DNA from: Isosphaeraceae bacterium
Lineage (GTDB): Bacteria; Planctomycetota; Planctomycetia; Isosphaerales; Isosphaeraceae
Direction: 5' to 3'
Assembly (NCBI GenBank): GCA_031291845.1
Contig: JARLIH010000376.1
Coordinates: 1-46,067 of the forward strand
Length of the DNA stretch: 46,067 nucleotides
Shown here piece after piece: positions 8,149-17,396 of the stretch. Each line of letters opens with the position of its first letter. Within the stretch, counting starts at the first letter, position 1. The notes beneath the pieces were generated by a model, which was given only the letters and a program-made list of their open reading frames with translations, was not told the DNA's origin and ran no database searches. Both the position numbers and the translations under genes were made by a program.

Positions 8149-10291
8149 GTTCCGCCGCGGCGTCGAACGGAGTGAGCCGCAGGTCGGGCAGCGTATTGTC
8201 ATGGACCAAGGCCCCGCCCCGGCCGACAAAGAAGTCCGCGTCATCCGCCACATCCAGATTAAACACCGGCTCGACTTTTCCCGTGTCGATGGACGAGACG
8301 GCCATCAAGCCCCCCAGGGTCCGGAGCGTGTCACCGGGCTTGAGGTCGCGGGCCATGACCCAGCCGTGGCCGGCCTTCCAGAAGCGGTGGAACTCGCTGC
8401 TGACGATCGTCTCTGTCCCGAGCGCGACGCGGAACGTCTTGCCCGGCGGGTTGTGGTGGACCGCGAGGATGGGTTGGTAGCCGAGCGCACCCGTCTGGAC
8501 GTTTTGCGCGAGGACGAGATCGCCGGGGAGGAGGGTCTCGATCGGCTGAGTGCCAGAAAGCGTGCGGACGGGCGTACCCTTCCCGAAGCAGCTTATTCGC
8601 TGGTAGCCCACCGGCCCGGCGACCTCGCTGACGGGTATCTGGGCCGCTTGGTAGGCAAGGGGCACGTCCTCGACGATCGTGGTGGTGTCAGAAGCCTTTT
8701 GGGGCATCTTACGGAAGCCGATCTGGTCGAGGACCCAGTTTTCCCATGCATCGCGGTCCGGTCCAAAGTCCTGTCCCGAGATCTGAGTCAGGATGGGCAG
8801 AACGCGGTCATTGTACTTCCGTATTTCGGAATTGATCGCGTCGAGTGCCTGGACATCGTTCTGGAGTTGCTGTTGCGCGGCGGCCACCGCCTTCCGGGCC
8901 TCAATCATCATCCGGCCGACGGGGACGTTGATCTGGTCGCCGTAGACCACGCTGAAGGAGGTGCACGTTCCGAACGGCCTCATCGCCTCCAATTCAGCCG
9001 ACATCGCCTGCTGAAACGGTGCAGTCTGAGCATATGTATTGTACGCACCAATGGTGGAACTCGCAGAGGATAGTAAAAGATCGCTCATGTGGTGGCTCGA
9101 TTGTCCGGCGCCAAGCTTCTGGAAGACTTGAGTCATCGTCTGTTGCAAGGCAGGACTGATCGAAGGCGGGGGAACGAACAGCATCCCGATCTCGTTAGGT
9201 GTCAAGAACGGGGTTTGTCCGAAGACGCCCGTCGTGTAGTTCACAACTGGCAGGCCGTTTGCGTCGTAGCCGAGTTGGCCGCCGGGAGGAAGTGCGGCCA
9301 GTGCGGGCGACGAGTAGAGCCGCTTGTAGTTGACCTGCTTCCCCTGCACGAACAGCTCGCCCTGCGACCCCGGACCGTTGACGTGGCGCACCTCGTACTT
9401 GATTGGGTCGCGCACGAGCGCGGCAAGCAAGTCGGCGAACTCGCGCACGTCGCGCTTGCGCAACGTCTCGGTCGCCACTCGGCGCACCTCAAGCGCCTTG
9501 CCGAACACGGCGAACAGCGCCAGGGCTCGCGAAGCAGCGGGCGCGTCGATCTGTCCGAGGACCCGCACGGCTGTCGCCTGACGTTCCGGTGAGCCCGCCC
9601 CTAAAACGGCGACGACCATCGGCACAGCGCGGGGATCGGTGATGCTGGCCAGTGCGTGCTCCGCGTCATCGTGGCGTCTACCTTTGTCGCCGAGCAAAGA
9701 TCGCCACCTTTCCAGGAGCGGCTTCCAGCGCTTATCCGCGTTCTCCTGGAGCGCGCGCTCCTGCTTCTCGGCCGCGAGCTGGGCCTCGGTGACCCACCGG
9801 TTGCCTTGCCGCTTGAAGCCCAACCGTTTCCAGGCGGCCTCGCGCTTGGGGTCGAGCTTGACGACGGCGGTGAAGTGCGCCCGGGCCTCGGGCTTGAGGC
9901 TGTTCTCCTCGCACCAGAGCGCCAGCTTCCACTGGCCGTCGGATGTGTGCGGTGCCCGGACGCGTTTCTCGTTGTACTCGGCGCGCAGCGCCACCTGGCC
10001 GGCGTTAGCCTTGAGCTTCGCACTAACGTCCTCCGGCCGTCGCCAGGCGCCTTGGTCCTGCACGAGTCCCATCAGGCCGCGTGCCATGGCGTTCCGGGGG
10101 TCGTTGAGCACGGCCAGTGCGAGGTGTTTGGCCCGCTCGGTGGTCAAGCCGTGTTGTTCGCACCAGAGCGCGAGCTCCACGTGCGCGCTGGCATCCCGGC
10201 CTGCCTGCGCCTTGGCCGCCTCGTAGGCTGCCCGGTCGTCCGTCGAGGGCGCTACGAGGAGCGCGGAGCAAAACAGGAAAGCGGAGAACAT
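8126..10291 (-). CDS. Secreted TPR/HEAT-like protein with C-terminal Hint domain (copy B)
   Basis: 721 residues, ATG at 10291 with GGAGG seven bases upstream. The N-terminus MFSAFLFCSALLVAP looks like a signal peptide. Residues about 18-150 carry TPR-like units (HVELALWCEQHGL, WKLALWCEENSLKPEA), then HEAT-like segments with ITDPRAVPMVVAVL. The last 155 residues are a Hint (hedgehog/intein) module: Cys568 in SCFGKGTPVRT, block B His in SEFHRFWKAGHGW, ARDLKPGDTL, and the closing FFVGRGGALVHDN (His-Asp-Asn at 697-699) before Thr. In polymorphic toxins such a Hint domain precedes and releases a toxin. Here only about 22 residues follow, so no toxin domain is present. It is the downstream member of a tandem paralog pair, 36 bp after copy A. 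Confidence 0.85.
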   Translation of the reverse strand: MFSAFLFCSALLVAPSTDDRAAYEAAKAQAGRDASAHVELALWCEQHGLTTERAKHLALAVLNDPRNAMARGLMGLVQDQGAWRRPEDVSAKLKANAGQVALRAEYNEKRVRAPHTSDGQWKLALWCEENSLKPEARAHFTAVVKLDPKREAAWKRLGFKRQGNRWVTEAQLAAEKQERALQENADKRWKPLLERWRSLLGDKGRRHDDAEHALASITDPRAVPMVVAVLGAGSPERQATAVRVLGQIDAPAASRALALFAVFGKALEVRRVATETLRKRDVREFADLLAALVRDPIKYEVRHVNGPGSQGELFVQGKQVNYKRLYSSPALAALPPGGQLGYDANGLPVVNYTTGVFGQTPFLTPNEIGMLFVPPPSISPALQQTMTQVFQKLGAGQSSHHMSDLLLSSASSTIGAYNTYAQTAPFQQAMSAELEAMRPFGTCTSFSVVYGDQINVPVGRMMIEARKAVAAAQQQLQNDVQALDAINSEIRKYNDRVLPILTQISGQDFGPDRDAWENWVLDQIGFRKMPQKASDTTTIVEDVPLAYQAAQIPVSEVAGPVGYQRISCFGKGTPVRTLSGTQPIETLLPGDLVLAQNVQTGALGYQPILAVHHNPPGKTFRVALGTETIVSSEFHRFWKAGHGWVMARDLKPGDTLRTLGGLMAVSSIDTGKVEPVFNLDVADDADFFVGRGGALVHDNTLPDLRLTPFDAAAELTAATSR

Positions 10292-10327
10292 CGCACGGCC
10301 TCCGGTCGCGAAAAGAGGTGAACGCGC

Positions 10328-12400
10328 TTATTCAGCGTGGGCCGTCTGTAGGACCGGCGGCGCGTCGAACGGCTCAGGCACGGGTTGGACGAGGCTGTTG
10401 TCGTGGACCAGCGCTGCGTGAGTTCCCACAAAGAAGCTGCTACCACCGGCGATTTCGAGATTGAAGACTGGCTCAACAGGTCCTTCAACGACGGATCGCA
10501 CGCTCAACGTTCCACCCATTGAACGGAGGGTATCACCGGGCTTGAGTTCGCGGGCCATGACCCACCCGTGGCCCAGCTTCCAGAAACGATGGATGCCGGT
10601 TGCCCAGACCGTCTCTCCTTCCAGGTCGATCCCGTACAGTCGAGCAGGCCGGTTGTGGAAGACCGCAATAACGGGCTCGTAGCTCAAAGCGCCGGTCACG
10701 GGGTCTTCGACGAGAGCCTGATCGCCCAGCTTGATCGACTCGATCGGGCGCAGACCACCGAAGGTGCGGACTGGCGTTCCCGCGCGGAAGCAACTGTGCC
10801 CGGTCTGCGCGAGGAACGATGTCGGCGGGCCGGACTGCGTCGCGGTGAACACAAGGGGGACGCCCTGCGGCTGATACTCGAGCGGCACGTCCTCAAGGAT
10901 CGTCGGTTTGGGTGGATCTGCCGTCGGGGTGAAAGCATAACCTTGCTGGTCGGTCCACCACGAAGCCCACACTTGCTGGTCGTCGCCGAGGTCCTGGCCG
11001 GTCAGGGCGTTCAAGACCCCGACCACCTTTCCGTTCGAGTCCGTCACTCCAGCGTTGAACGCGTAGACCGTCGCAACGTCGTTCTGAAGCTGTACGGCGG
11101 CCGTTGCGGCCGCGGCTTCGTATTGGAGGACGATCTCGCCGACCGGGATCTGCACGCTCTGGGTCACCGGGACGGTCGTCTCGACGCCGAGCCGGTTTGG
11201 ACCGTAGCGATTCCGGAGCGAGAGCGTGTTCTCCCCGACGTTCGGCAGGTGTGGGACGTTGGCATTCTGGGCGCCGAGGGCCGCACGCTGCGCCTGGAGC
11301 GAACCGTAGACCGGCTCGAAGCCGGTCACCTCATTGAAAATACCAACCATTCGCGAGACGACCGGCAACCCGTATCCGTCGTACGTAACCGGTTCGCCGG
11401 GGAAGAGTGGAATGCTGGGCAGGGAAGGGGGGGAGTAGAGTCGTTGGATGTTGGCCTTCTGCCCCTCGACGAAGAGCACCCCGGGCGAGCCCGGCCCGTT
11501 CACAGGACGCACCTCGTACTTGAGCGGCTTGCGGATCAGGGCGATCAACCACCCGACGACTTCGCGGATGTCGCGGTGTTGGAGCGACTCGGTCGCGGTG
11601 CGCCTTGCCTCGGCCGAGGGGCTGAACACTGCCAGGATCGCCAGCGTGCGCGAAGACGCCGGCGCGTCGATTTGACTGAGAAGTCGAACCGCCCGGATGT
11701 GGTCCCCGCCATCGGTGACAAAGGCCGCCCAGATCGCGGGGATAGCGCGCGGGTCGGTCACGTTGGCCAGCAGCGCCTCGGCCTCGGCCCGCTTGTTCTT
11801 GTCGAGAAGCCACGCCCGCCATTTTACCAATCGTGGCTTCCAGTATTTGTCAGCCTTTCTTTGGGCGTCGAGGCCGTCCTTCTCTGCGGCAATCTGCGCT
11901 TCGGTCATCCACCGGCCCTGATGCTTCTTGTAGCCCAGGCGCTTCCAGGCTGCCTCGCGTCCCGGCTCACGTCGGGTCACGGCCGTCCAATGAGCAATGG
12001 CCTCAGCCTTCAGGCCGTTCGCGTCGCACCACAGGGCCATCTTCCAATGAGCGTCCGCGCTATTGGCCATCCGATCGCGCCGGCCATTGTAAGCGGCGAG
12101 CGCCGCGGCCAGCGTCGCATCGGCCTCAACCCGTTCCGGCCGCTGCCACCGTCCGTGGACAGCAACCAGACCCATCAGCCCTCGTGCGGTTCCGTTCTTG
12201 GGGTCGATCAACACCGCGAGCGCCAGGTGCTTGGCTCGCTCGGCCGTCATGCCGTGCTGCTCGCACCAGAGCGCCAGCTTGACGTGAGCAGTGGAGTCGC
12301 GGCCCGCTTGGACCTGCGCCGCCTCGTAGTCCACACGGTCTGCCGGTGTCGGCACCGCCGCCACCATCAAGCCGGAGCAAAGAAGCAGGGTGGGAACCAT
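10328..12400 (-). CDS. Secreted TPR/HEAT-like protein with C-terminal Hint domain (copy A)
   Basis: 690 residues from ATG at 12400, chosen for GGAG eight bases upstream and because MVPTLLLCSGLMVAAVP forms a signal peptide; an in-frame start 20 codons earlier would spoil it. It is paralogous along its length to the next gene: HVKLALWCEQHGMTAERAKH, VTDPRAIPAIW, LKYEVRPVNGPGSPG. It has an equally long, 155-residue end with Cys537 in SCFRAGTPVRTFGG, IHRFWKLGHGW and LVHDN (666-668) before Ser. The centre diverges between copies while the TPR and Hint ends are conserved. Catalytic Hint positions look intact, so self-cleavage is possible but would release only about 22 residues. First gene of a two-gene operon with its own promoter at 12443-12470. 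Confidence 0.85.
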   Translation of the reverse strand: MVPTLLLCSGLMVAAVPTPADRVDYEAAQVQAGRDSTAHVKLALWCEQHGMTAERAKHLALAVLIDPKNGTARGLMGLVAVHGRWQRPERVEADATLAAALAAYNGRRDRMANSADAHWKMALWCDANGLKAEAIAHWTAVTRREPGREAAWKRLGYKKHQGRWMTEAQIAAEKDGLDAQRKADKYWKPRLVKWRAWLLDKNKRAEAEALLANVTDPRAIPAIWAAFVTDGGDHIRAVRLLSQIDAPASSRTLAILAVFSPSAEARRTATESLQHRDIREVVGWLIALIRKPLKYEVRPVNGPGSPGVLFVEGQKANIQRLYSPPSLPSIPLFPGEPVTYDGYGLPVVSRMVGIFNEVTGFEPVYGSLQAQRAALGAQNANVPHLPNVGENTLSLRNRYGPNRLGVETTVPVTQSVQIPVGEIVLQYEAAAATAAVQLQNDVATVYAFNAGVTDSNGKVVGVLNALTGQDLGDDQQVWASWWTDQQGYAFTPTADPPKPTILEDVPLEYQPQGVPLVFTATQSGPPTSFLAQTGHSCFRAGTPVRTFGGLRPIESIKLGDQALVEDPVTGALSYEPVIAVFHNRPARLYGIDLEGETVWATGIHRFWKLGHGWVMARELKPGDTLRSMGGTLSVRSVVEGPVEPVFNLEIAGGSSFFVGTHAALVHDNSLVQPVPEPFDAPPVLQTAHAE

Positions 12401-12442
12401 CGCCTGCACTCCGAAATCGTTCTGAGGGGGGTTGCAACGAGT

Positions 12443-12470
12443 ATCGTAACACTCATGCAATCACCGTCAA
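12443..12470 (-). promoter_or_regulatory. Promoter of the Hint-protein pair
   Basis: On the minus strand TTGACG (12470-12465), a 16-bp spacer and TACGAT (12448-12443). It lies 43-70 bp upstream of the ATG at 12400 in the correct orientation. Confidence 0.5.
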
Positions 12471-12570
12471 GAGGCGACATCGACATCGGGCACATTTTAT
12501 GGGCGCTTTAGGCGTCGAAACGTCACCCATGGGACGAGAGCGCCAAAATGAGCGGCGGAGAAGCCGCGTG

Positions 12571-15078
12571 TTAGGGAGCTTCTTCTTCGCCAATCGCCGG
12601 CGTGTTCGGGTCTTCGGGGCGGGCGTCCCACAGCATGACCGTGCCATCTTCGCCCGCGGAGACGAGGGAGTCGCCGAGGGGGGCGAAGTTGACGCCCCAG
12701 ACCCGTCCTTTGTGCCCGGGGAGCGAGAGCACTTCGGCGCCCGAGGCGGCGTCCCAGAGCGTGACGTTGCCGTCCCAGCCGGCGGTGGCGAGACGCAGGC
12801 CGTCGGGGCTGAAGGTCACGCGCTCGAGCATGCCAGAGTGGCCGAAGGAGACGGCCTCGCGGCCGCTGGCGACGTCCCAGACCTTGACCACGCCCGAGTC
12901 GCTGGTCATGAAGCCGGCCGTCGAGGCAATGCGGCGGCCGTCGGGGCTGAAGGCGACGCTCAGGACGGGCTGGGTGTGACCGAGGAAGGTCTGGGCGAGG
13001 CGGCCGGTCGCGTGGTCCCACACCTCAGCGCGGCCCGCGGTGCCGCCCAGCGCGACCAGGCGGCCGTCGGGGCTGAAAGCCACGCGCGTCATCCGCCCCG
13101 CGCCCGCCGGGATCGTGTCGGCGGGCAAACCCGTGGCCGCCTCCCAGATGCGGAGCGTGCCGTCCCAGCTCACGGTCGCCACGCGGTCGCCGGCCGGGTT
13201 GAACGTGGCACAGCGGACGTTGTCGAGGTGCCCGCGCAAGATGTAGAGCAGGTCGCCCGAGCGCGCGTCCCAGACGATCGCCGTCCGGTCGGCGCTGGCC
13301 GAGACGAGCCGCGATCCATCGGCGTTGAACGCGACGCTGTAGACGCGCTCGGTGTGCCCATTCAGCGTCCGCCGCGGTTGCCCGGCGGCGACGTCCCAGA
13401 GCCGGACCGTGTGGTCGAAGCTGGCCGAGGCCACCGTCCGTCCGTCGGGGCTGACCGCGGCGTCCCAGACCTCGCGCTGGTGGCCGCGCAGGACGAGCGG
13501 CTTCGCGCCTCGGAGCGATCGCTTGAGGTAGTGCCACTCCCAGCCGCGGAGGTCGGGGGGGCAGGCGTCGAGCTCGCTCACGGCCCGCTCGGTGCGCCCC
13601 GCGGTCACCTCGGCCCGTGCCATTCCGAGGCGGTGTAGATAGGCCACCCGCCGCTCCCGGATGAGGTCGTCGGTCCGCTCCTCCAGGGCCTTCGTCTTCC
13701 CCTTGAGCGCCTCTTCCGTTTGCTTCTGCTGCCGTGCGAGCTCCATCTTGGCCAGGCGCTCGCGGGCCAGGGCCTCGAGGGTCTGCCGGTGTTCGTGGCG
13801 GATCATCACGTTGGTGACCCCCAGGACGACCGTGAGCATCGCCGTGGACAACACGCTGGCCGCGGCGAGCGAGGCGGTCAACCGGTGCCGGCGCGCCCAC
13901 TTCGAGGCGCGCTCGACGGCCCCGACCGGGCGTGCGCGGATCGGCTCGCCCGCGATGAACCGGCGCAAATCTTCCGCCAGCACGTCGGCGCCATGGTAGC
14001 GCTTGGCCGGGTCCTTATGGAGGCACTTCAGGACGATCGTCTCGATGTCGAGCGGCAGGCCGGGCTGCAGGCGGGCCGGAGGCGCGGGTTCCGCCGAGCG
14101 GACTTGCTCGAGTGTCTCGAGCACCGTGGCCGCGCGGAACGGCGCGCGGCCGGTAAGCAGCTCGTACAGGACGGCCCCGAGGGAGTAGACGTCGGTCGCC
14201 GGCCCGACCGGCTGCCGCCCGGCCGCCTGCTCCGGCGCCATGTAGCTGGGGGAGCCGATGATCGAGTCGGTGCGGGTCAGGCCGCCGTCGACGCCCAGGC
14301 ACTTGGCGAGGCCGAAATCGGTCAGTTTGGGAAGGCCGTCCAGCGTGAGCAATATGTTCGCCGGCTTCAGGTCGCGGTGCACGATGCCGAAGCGGTGCGC
14401 GTGGTGCACGGCCCGGGCGAGCGACTCGATCAGCCGCGCGGCGTCGCGCGGGTGCCACGGGGCGCCGTCGAGCCGGCCGGCCAGGCTCCCGCCGGCAACG
14501 TACTCCATCTCGAGGAACGGCCGGCCGCCATGGTCGCCGATCCGGTAGATCTGGACCACTTGCGGGTGCTGCAACCGGGCGACGGCCTCGGCCTCGGCGA
14601 GGAAGCGCGCGGCGGCCTCGGGCCCCGCGAGGTCGCCGGCCAGGATCATCTTGAGCGCGACGAGCCGGTTGAGCCGTTCCTGGCGGGCCTGGAAGACCAC
14701 CCCCATCCCGCCGCGACCGAGCTCGCACAGCACTTCGTAGCCGGGAATCGCCGGGATGGCCATGGCCGGCCGGTTGGTGCCCCACTTCGCGATCGGGCCG
14801 GCGGGCTCGAACGCGGCGGCGACCGTCGCCGCGTCGTCCGGGAAGCGCTCCCGGTACTCCTCGAGCGCCGGTGACTCGCCGGCCTGCCGGCGGTACGCGA
14901 GCTCGAGTGCCAGCAGCTCGCGCAGCCAGTGCGGGCGCTCGGCCGGCCCGGTCTCGCTCAAGCTTGCCTCGAGGGATGGCCGCTCTCCCGCGCGCCAGGC
15001 GGCCTCGTACCGGTCGCACGCGCGCTCGAGGCGACCGATCGTCGTTGCGGAGAACGGGGGCGGGTCCGGCGTGCTCAC
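12571..15078 (-). CDS. Ser/Thr protein kinase with transmembrane helix and C-terminal WD40 propeller
   Basis: 835 residues starting with GTG at 15078. The kinase domain (about 113-375) has GRGGMGVVFQA, Lys143 in VALKMI, HRDLKPANI (HRD at 234-236), DFG at 254-256 and GSPSYMAPEQ, so it appears active. One hydrophobic helix (about 400-426, ASVLSTAMLTVVLGVTNVMI) is followed by a coiled coil (about 430-480) and about seven WD40 repeats (LRGHQREVWDAAVSPDGRT, VRLWDVAAGQ and so on). The kinase lies in the cytoplasm; the propeller side is likely the sensor or scaffold. The start codon overlaps the sigma factor stop by four bases (GTGA), a sign of translational coupling. ECF sigma plus kinase pairs are characteristic of planctomycetes. 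Confidence 0.95.
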   Translation of the reverse strand: MSTPDPPPFSATTIGRLERACDRYEAAWRAGERPSLEASLSETGPAERPHWLRELLALELAYRRQAGESPALEEYRERFPDDAATVAAAFEPAGPIAKWGTNRPAMAIPAIPGYEVLCELGRGGMGVVFQARQERLNRLVALKMILAGDLAGPEAAARFLAEAEAVARLQHPQVVQIYRIGDHGGRPFLEMEYVAGGSLAGRLDGAPWHPRDAARLIESLARAVHHAHRFGIVHRDLKPANILLTLDGLPKLTDFGLAKCLGVDGGLTRTDSIIGSPSYMAPEQAAGRQPVGPATDVYSLGAVLYELLTGRAPFRAATVLETLEQVRSAEPAPPARLQPGLPLDIETIVLKCLHKDPAKRYHGADVLAEDLRRFIAGEPIRARPVGAVERASKWARRHRLTASLAAASVLSTAMLTVVLGVTNVMIRHEHRQTLEALARERLAKMELARQQKQTEEALKGKTKALEERTDDLIRERRVAYLHRLGMARAEVTAGRTERAVSELDACPPDLRGWEWHYLKRSLRGAKPLVLRGHQREVWDAAVSPDGRTVASASFDHTVRLWDVAAGQPRRTLNGHTERVYSVAFNADGSRLVSASADRTAIVWDARSGDLLYILRGHLDNVRCATFNPAGDRVATVSWDGTLRIWEAATGLPADTIPAGAGRMTRVAFSPDGRLVALGGTAGRAEVWDHATGRLAQTFLGHTQPVLSVAFSPDGRRIASTAGFMTSDSGVVKVWDVASGREAVSFGHSGMLERVTFSPDGLRLATAGWDGNVTLWDAASGAEVLSLPGHKGRVWGVNFAPLGDSLVSAGEDGTVMLWDARPEDPNTPAIGEEEAP

Positions 15079-15665
15079 GGGCTCAATGCTCCGGTCCAGA
15101 TCTGGCGAATCGAACGGAGTTTACGTTCAACCGTCTGCTCGATACAGCCGAGCCGGCCGGCGATCTGCTTGTTGGTGTATCCCTCCATCTTCCATACAGC
15201 GACATTGCGCAGCGAGTCGTCAGTTAAAAGGGCCAGGAGGTGGCGGAACTCCTCGGCCGCCTGGGCCGCGAACTCGGGGGTGGGACCCGGGTCGAGCAAA
15301 ATGTTGGCGACGGGAATGACCTCGTCCGAGAGGCTGACGACTCGCCCCTCCCCGCGCACCTTGCGCCCCTCCCTGCGCATCAGGTCGATCGCCTTACGCT
15401 CGGTGAGCACGACCAGGAGCTGCCACAGGTCGTCGCGGTCGGCGAGCCGGGGAAACCGCCCTTGCTCGGCGCGCCGGCAGAAGCTGTCGAAGGCGCTGAG
15501 GGCCACGTCCTCCTCGTCGGCCGCCCGCCGCGCCGCGCTCCCCATCTTGATCCGGGCGAGGCCGACCAGGCGCTGGATGTACGTGACCCACAGTCGCTCG
15601 GCCGCGTCGCGGTCCCCGCGCTTGAGGAGGTCGAGACAGCCGGTGATCGAGTTGGCGGACGCCAT
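15075..15665 (-). CDS. ECF-like RNA polymerase sigma factor
   Basis: 196 residues from ATG at 15665, with a G-rich stretch nine bases upstream; the open frame extends another 24 codons without a signal for starting there. Region 2 is seen in LWVTYIQRLVGLARIKMG and VALSAFDSFCRRAEQGRF, and region 4 HTH in LTDDSLRNVAVWKMEGYTNKQ followed by IAGRLGCIEQTVERKLRSI. The DEEDVALSAFDSF segment is typical of the planctomycete ECF-like group linked to Ser/Thr kinases. It is encoded directly before, and overlaps, the kinase-WD40 gene, so the kinase probably signals to this factor. Target promoters are unknown. Confidence 0.93.
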   Translation of the reverse strand: MASANSITGCLDLLKRGDRDAAERLWVTYIQRLVGLARIKMGSAARRAADEEDVALSAFDSFCRRAEQGRFPRLADRDDLWQLLVVLTERKAIDLMRREGRKVRGEGRVVSLSDEVIPVANILLDPGPTPEFAAQAAEEFRHLLALLTDDSLRNVAVWKMEGYTNKQIAGRLGCIEQTVERKLRSIRQIWTGALSP

Positions 15666-15960
15666 CAGCGCAGACCCCCCACTGATCGGAACATCGTTAC
15701 GACGATTGTAGTGCCTCGCGAGGCGAATCGCAAACACCGAAAAGGGCCGCAGAAAAGACTTTCGGAGAAAAACCTTGAATCTTTTTCGGGCCGGCGCTGG
15801 GTTTGCGCCCGGTTTGTCGAGTAAGTCCTACCGGGTTCGTAGTTATCGACGCAGCGATCGCGCCGTCCTGGCTGTTTGCGGAACACGTCCACGTTTTCGA
15901 TCGTCCGAGCTGGCTTGAGGCTGAGGGCCGGGCCGCGTCAGTGGATGATGGGGTAATGGA

Positions 15961-17031
15961 ATGCGTTTGACGAAGCAGCGGTCGCCGGCCGGCGAGGAAC
16001 CGGAGAACGAAGACAGCAGCAAGCCTCGTGTGACTCGGTTCATCCCGAGGCTGGTACCGCCGCCGGACCTGGTGGCCGCCGCGGCTTTCGTCGTGCTTGT
16101 CGCGGCGGGTCTAACAATTTCGGGCAGTACGGGTTCGGGGGACTCCCCGCGCGCCGGGCGCGTGCTTCACACGTCCCCCGTCGAGGGCCTGGCGGTGGCG
16201 CCTGACGGGCGCAAGGCGGCCTCGGCCAGTCGTGACGGGACCGTCAAGATGTGGACCCTGGGGGCGGACGACCAGGGGCGGATCGTCGCGCGCGGCTTGG
16301 CGGGCTTCTCGAGCATCGCCTTCTCTCCGGACGGCCGCTACTTCATCGCCGGAGGGTTCCAGGGGGTCGGCGTGCTCGGCGACCCGTTCACGGGGTCGGC
16401 CCTGGCGTCGCTTGGCGGGCACGTCGGCGCGGTCCGCGGCGTGGCCTTTGCCCCCGACGGCTCCACGGTGGCCACGGGGGCCGACGACTGTTCGGTCAAG
16501 GTCTGGGGGGTTCCCGACGGCCGCGAACACCTGGTCCTGCGCGGCCACGAGGCCGCCGTGACCGGGCTGGCGTTCGCCCCCGACGGACGGACTCTCGCGA
16601 CCGTCGGGCTCGACGGCCTTTTGATCCTTTGGGACCTCGATACCGGGGCGATCCGAGACCGCGTGCCGGTGGGCCTCGGCCACCTCCGCACCGTCGCGTA
16701 CGCGCCCGACGGTCGCTCGCTGGTGCTGGGGGGGCAGGCCGGCGTCGGGCTCCGCGATGTCGCGACGGGCCGCACCCAGACCTCCAGCGCAGTGCAGGGG
16801 GCGGTCACGGCGGTCCGTGTCCTGGCGGACGGCGTTACGCTCGCGTCCGCGGGCTGGGATGGGTCGGTCAGCTTGTGGGACGTGCGCGCCGGCACGCTCC
16901 GGCTCCAGTCGCGCCGGGCGGGACAAGGGGCCAAGATCAACGCCCTCGCCGTCTGTCCTGATGGAGTGTCCTTGCTGACCGGTGACCAGGCCGGCGCCGT
17001 GCGGGAGTGGAAGCCCGAAGCCACCCGCTGA
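15961..17031 (+). CDS. Membrane-anchored WD40 repeat protein
   Basis: 356 residues. A short charged N-terminus is followed by one hydrophobic helix (LVAAAAFVVLVAAGLTISG, about residues 37-55) and then a propeller built of six to seven WD40 units (VEGLAVAPDGRKAASASRDG, VRGVAFAPDGSTVATGADD, VTGLAFAPDGRTLATVGLDG, VSLWDVRAG). No enzymatic domain is present. It is divergent from the sigma factor/kinase-WD40 operon across a 295-bp spacer, which suggests shared regulation and possibly a shared pathway, but that is inference. A large inverted repeat lies about 85 bp after its stop. Confidence 0.9.
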   Translation: MRLTKQRSPAGEEPENEDSSKPRVTRFIPRLVPPPDLVAAAAFVVLVAAGLTISGSTGSGDSPRAGRVLHTSPVEGLAVAPDGRKAASASRDGTVKMWTLGADDQGRIVARGLAGFSSIAFSPDGRYFIAGGFQGVGVLGDPFTGSALASLGGHVGAVRGVAFAPDGSTVATGADDCSVKVWGVPDGREHLVLRGHEAAVTGLAFAPDGRTLATVGLDGLLILWDLDTGAIRDRVPVGLGHLRTVAYAPDGRSLVLGGQAGVGLRDVATGRTQTSSAVQGAVTAVRVLADGVTLASAGWDGSVSLWDVRAGTLRLQSRRAGQGAKINALAVCPDGVSLLTGDQAGAVREWKPEATR

Positions 17032-17114
17032 CCGGACGAGCCGCGACACGCCCCGGTTTACGCGATCACTCCGTAGTGCGAGCACGCTGTGCCTGAATGG
17101 GAGTCGTCTCCCCC

Positions 17115-17211
17115 GGGAGAGGACGGCCGCGCAGCGGCCAGGTGAGGGCGAGCCGGGACACGTGCCCACCCAGCGCCCTCACCCGGCCGCTGCGCGGCCG
17201 TCCTCTTTCCC
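17115..17211. repeat. Large inverted repeat, about 36-bp arms
   Basis: The left arm 17115-17150 and right arm 17174-17211 are near-perfect complements (core AGAGGACGGCCGCGCAGCGG; one substitution and a two-base length difference). The loop is 23 bases. It could act as a terminator or RNA-stabilising hairpin after the WD40 gene. Its length and compactness also suggest a palindromic intergenic element. Confidence 0.8.
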
Positions 17212-17381
17212 TGAGCTGATCTGAACGCTCCATCGCCGGCGCGGAAACGTTACGCCCCGAGCGATCCGAACCGACGACGCGTGATCTTAAAGAGATTCCG
17301 TTGTCGTGTACGCGACGCACATGGTTAAACTGGAGTGCAGCGAGTCGAGCGACCGGACGCAACCGCCCTGCCGTCAAGATC

Positions 17382-17388
17382 GAGGAGG
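17382..17388 (+). promoter_or_regulatory. Shine-Dalgarno site that sets the adaptor start
   Basis: GAGGAGG at 17382-17388 lies eight bases ahead of GTG at 17397. The frame is open upstream to about 17301, but no comparable site exists there. Confidence 0.7.
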
Positions 17389-17396
17389 CATCGGCC

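Larger units (their letters stand above)
17032..17396. other. 365-bp intergenic region with large inverted repeat
   Basis: It separates the WD40 gene from the exporter operon, both on plus. The main content is the inverted repeat at 17115-17211. Only a weak promoter candidate (TTGTCG at 17301, TTAAAC at 17325) is seen before the adaptor gene. Confidence 0.55.

Noticed and set aside
10568..12511. A 647-codon plus-strand frame opposite the Hint copy A gene
   Set aside because: It is antisense to a gene with TPR and Hint motifs and a good ribosome-binding site; no domains in the translated frame.
17301..17396. An upstream ATG start for the exporter adaptor gene
   Set aside because: The frame is open from about 17301, but the perfect GAGGAGG site and hydrophobic N-terminus fit GTG at 17397.
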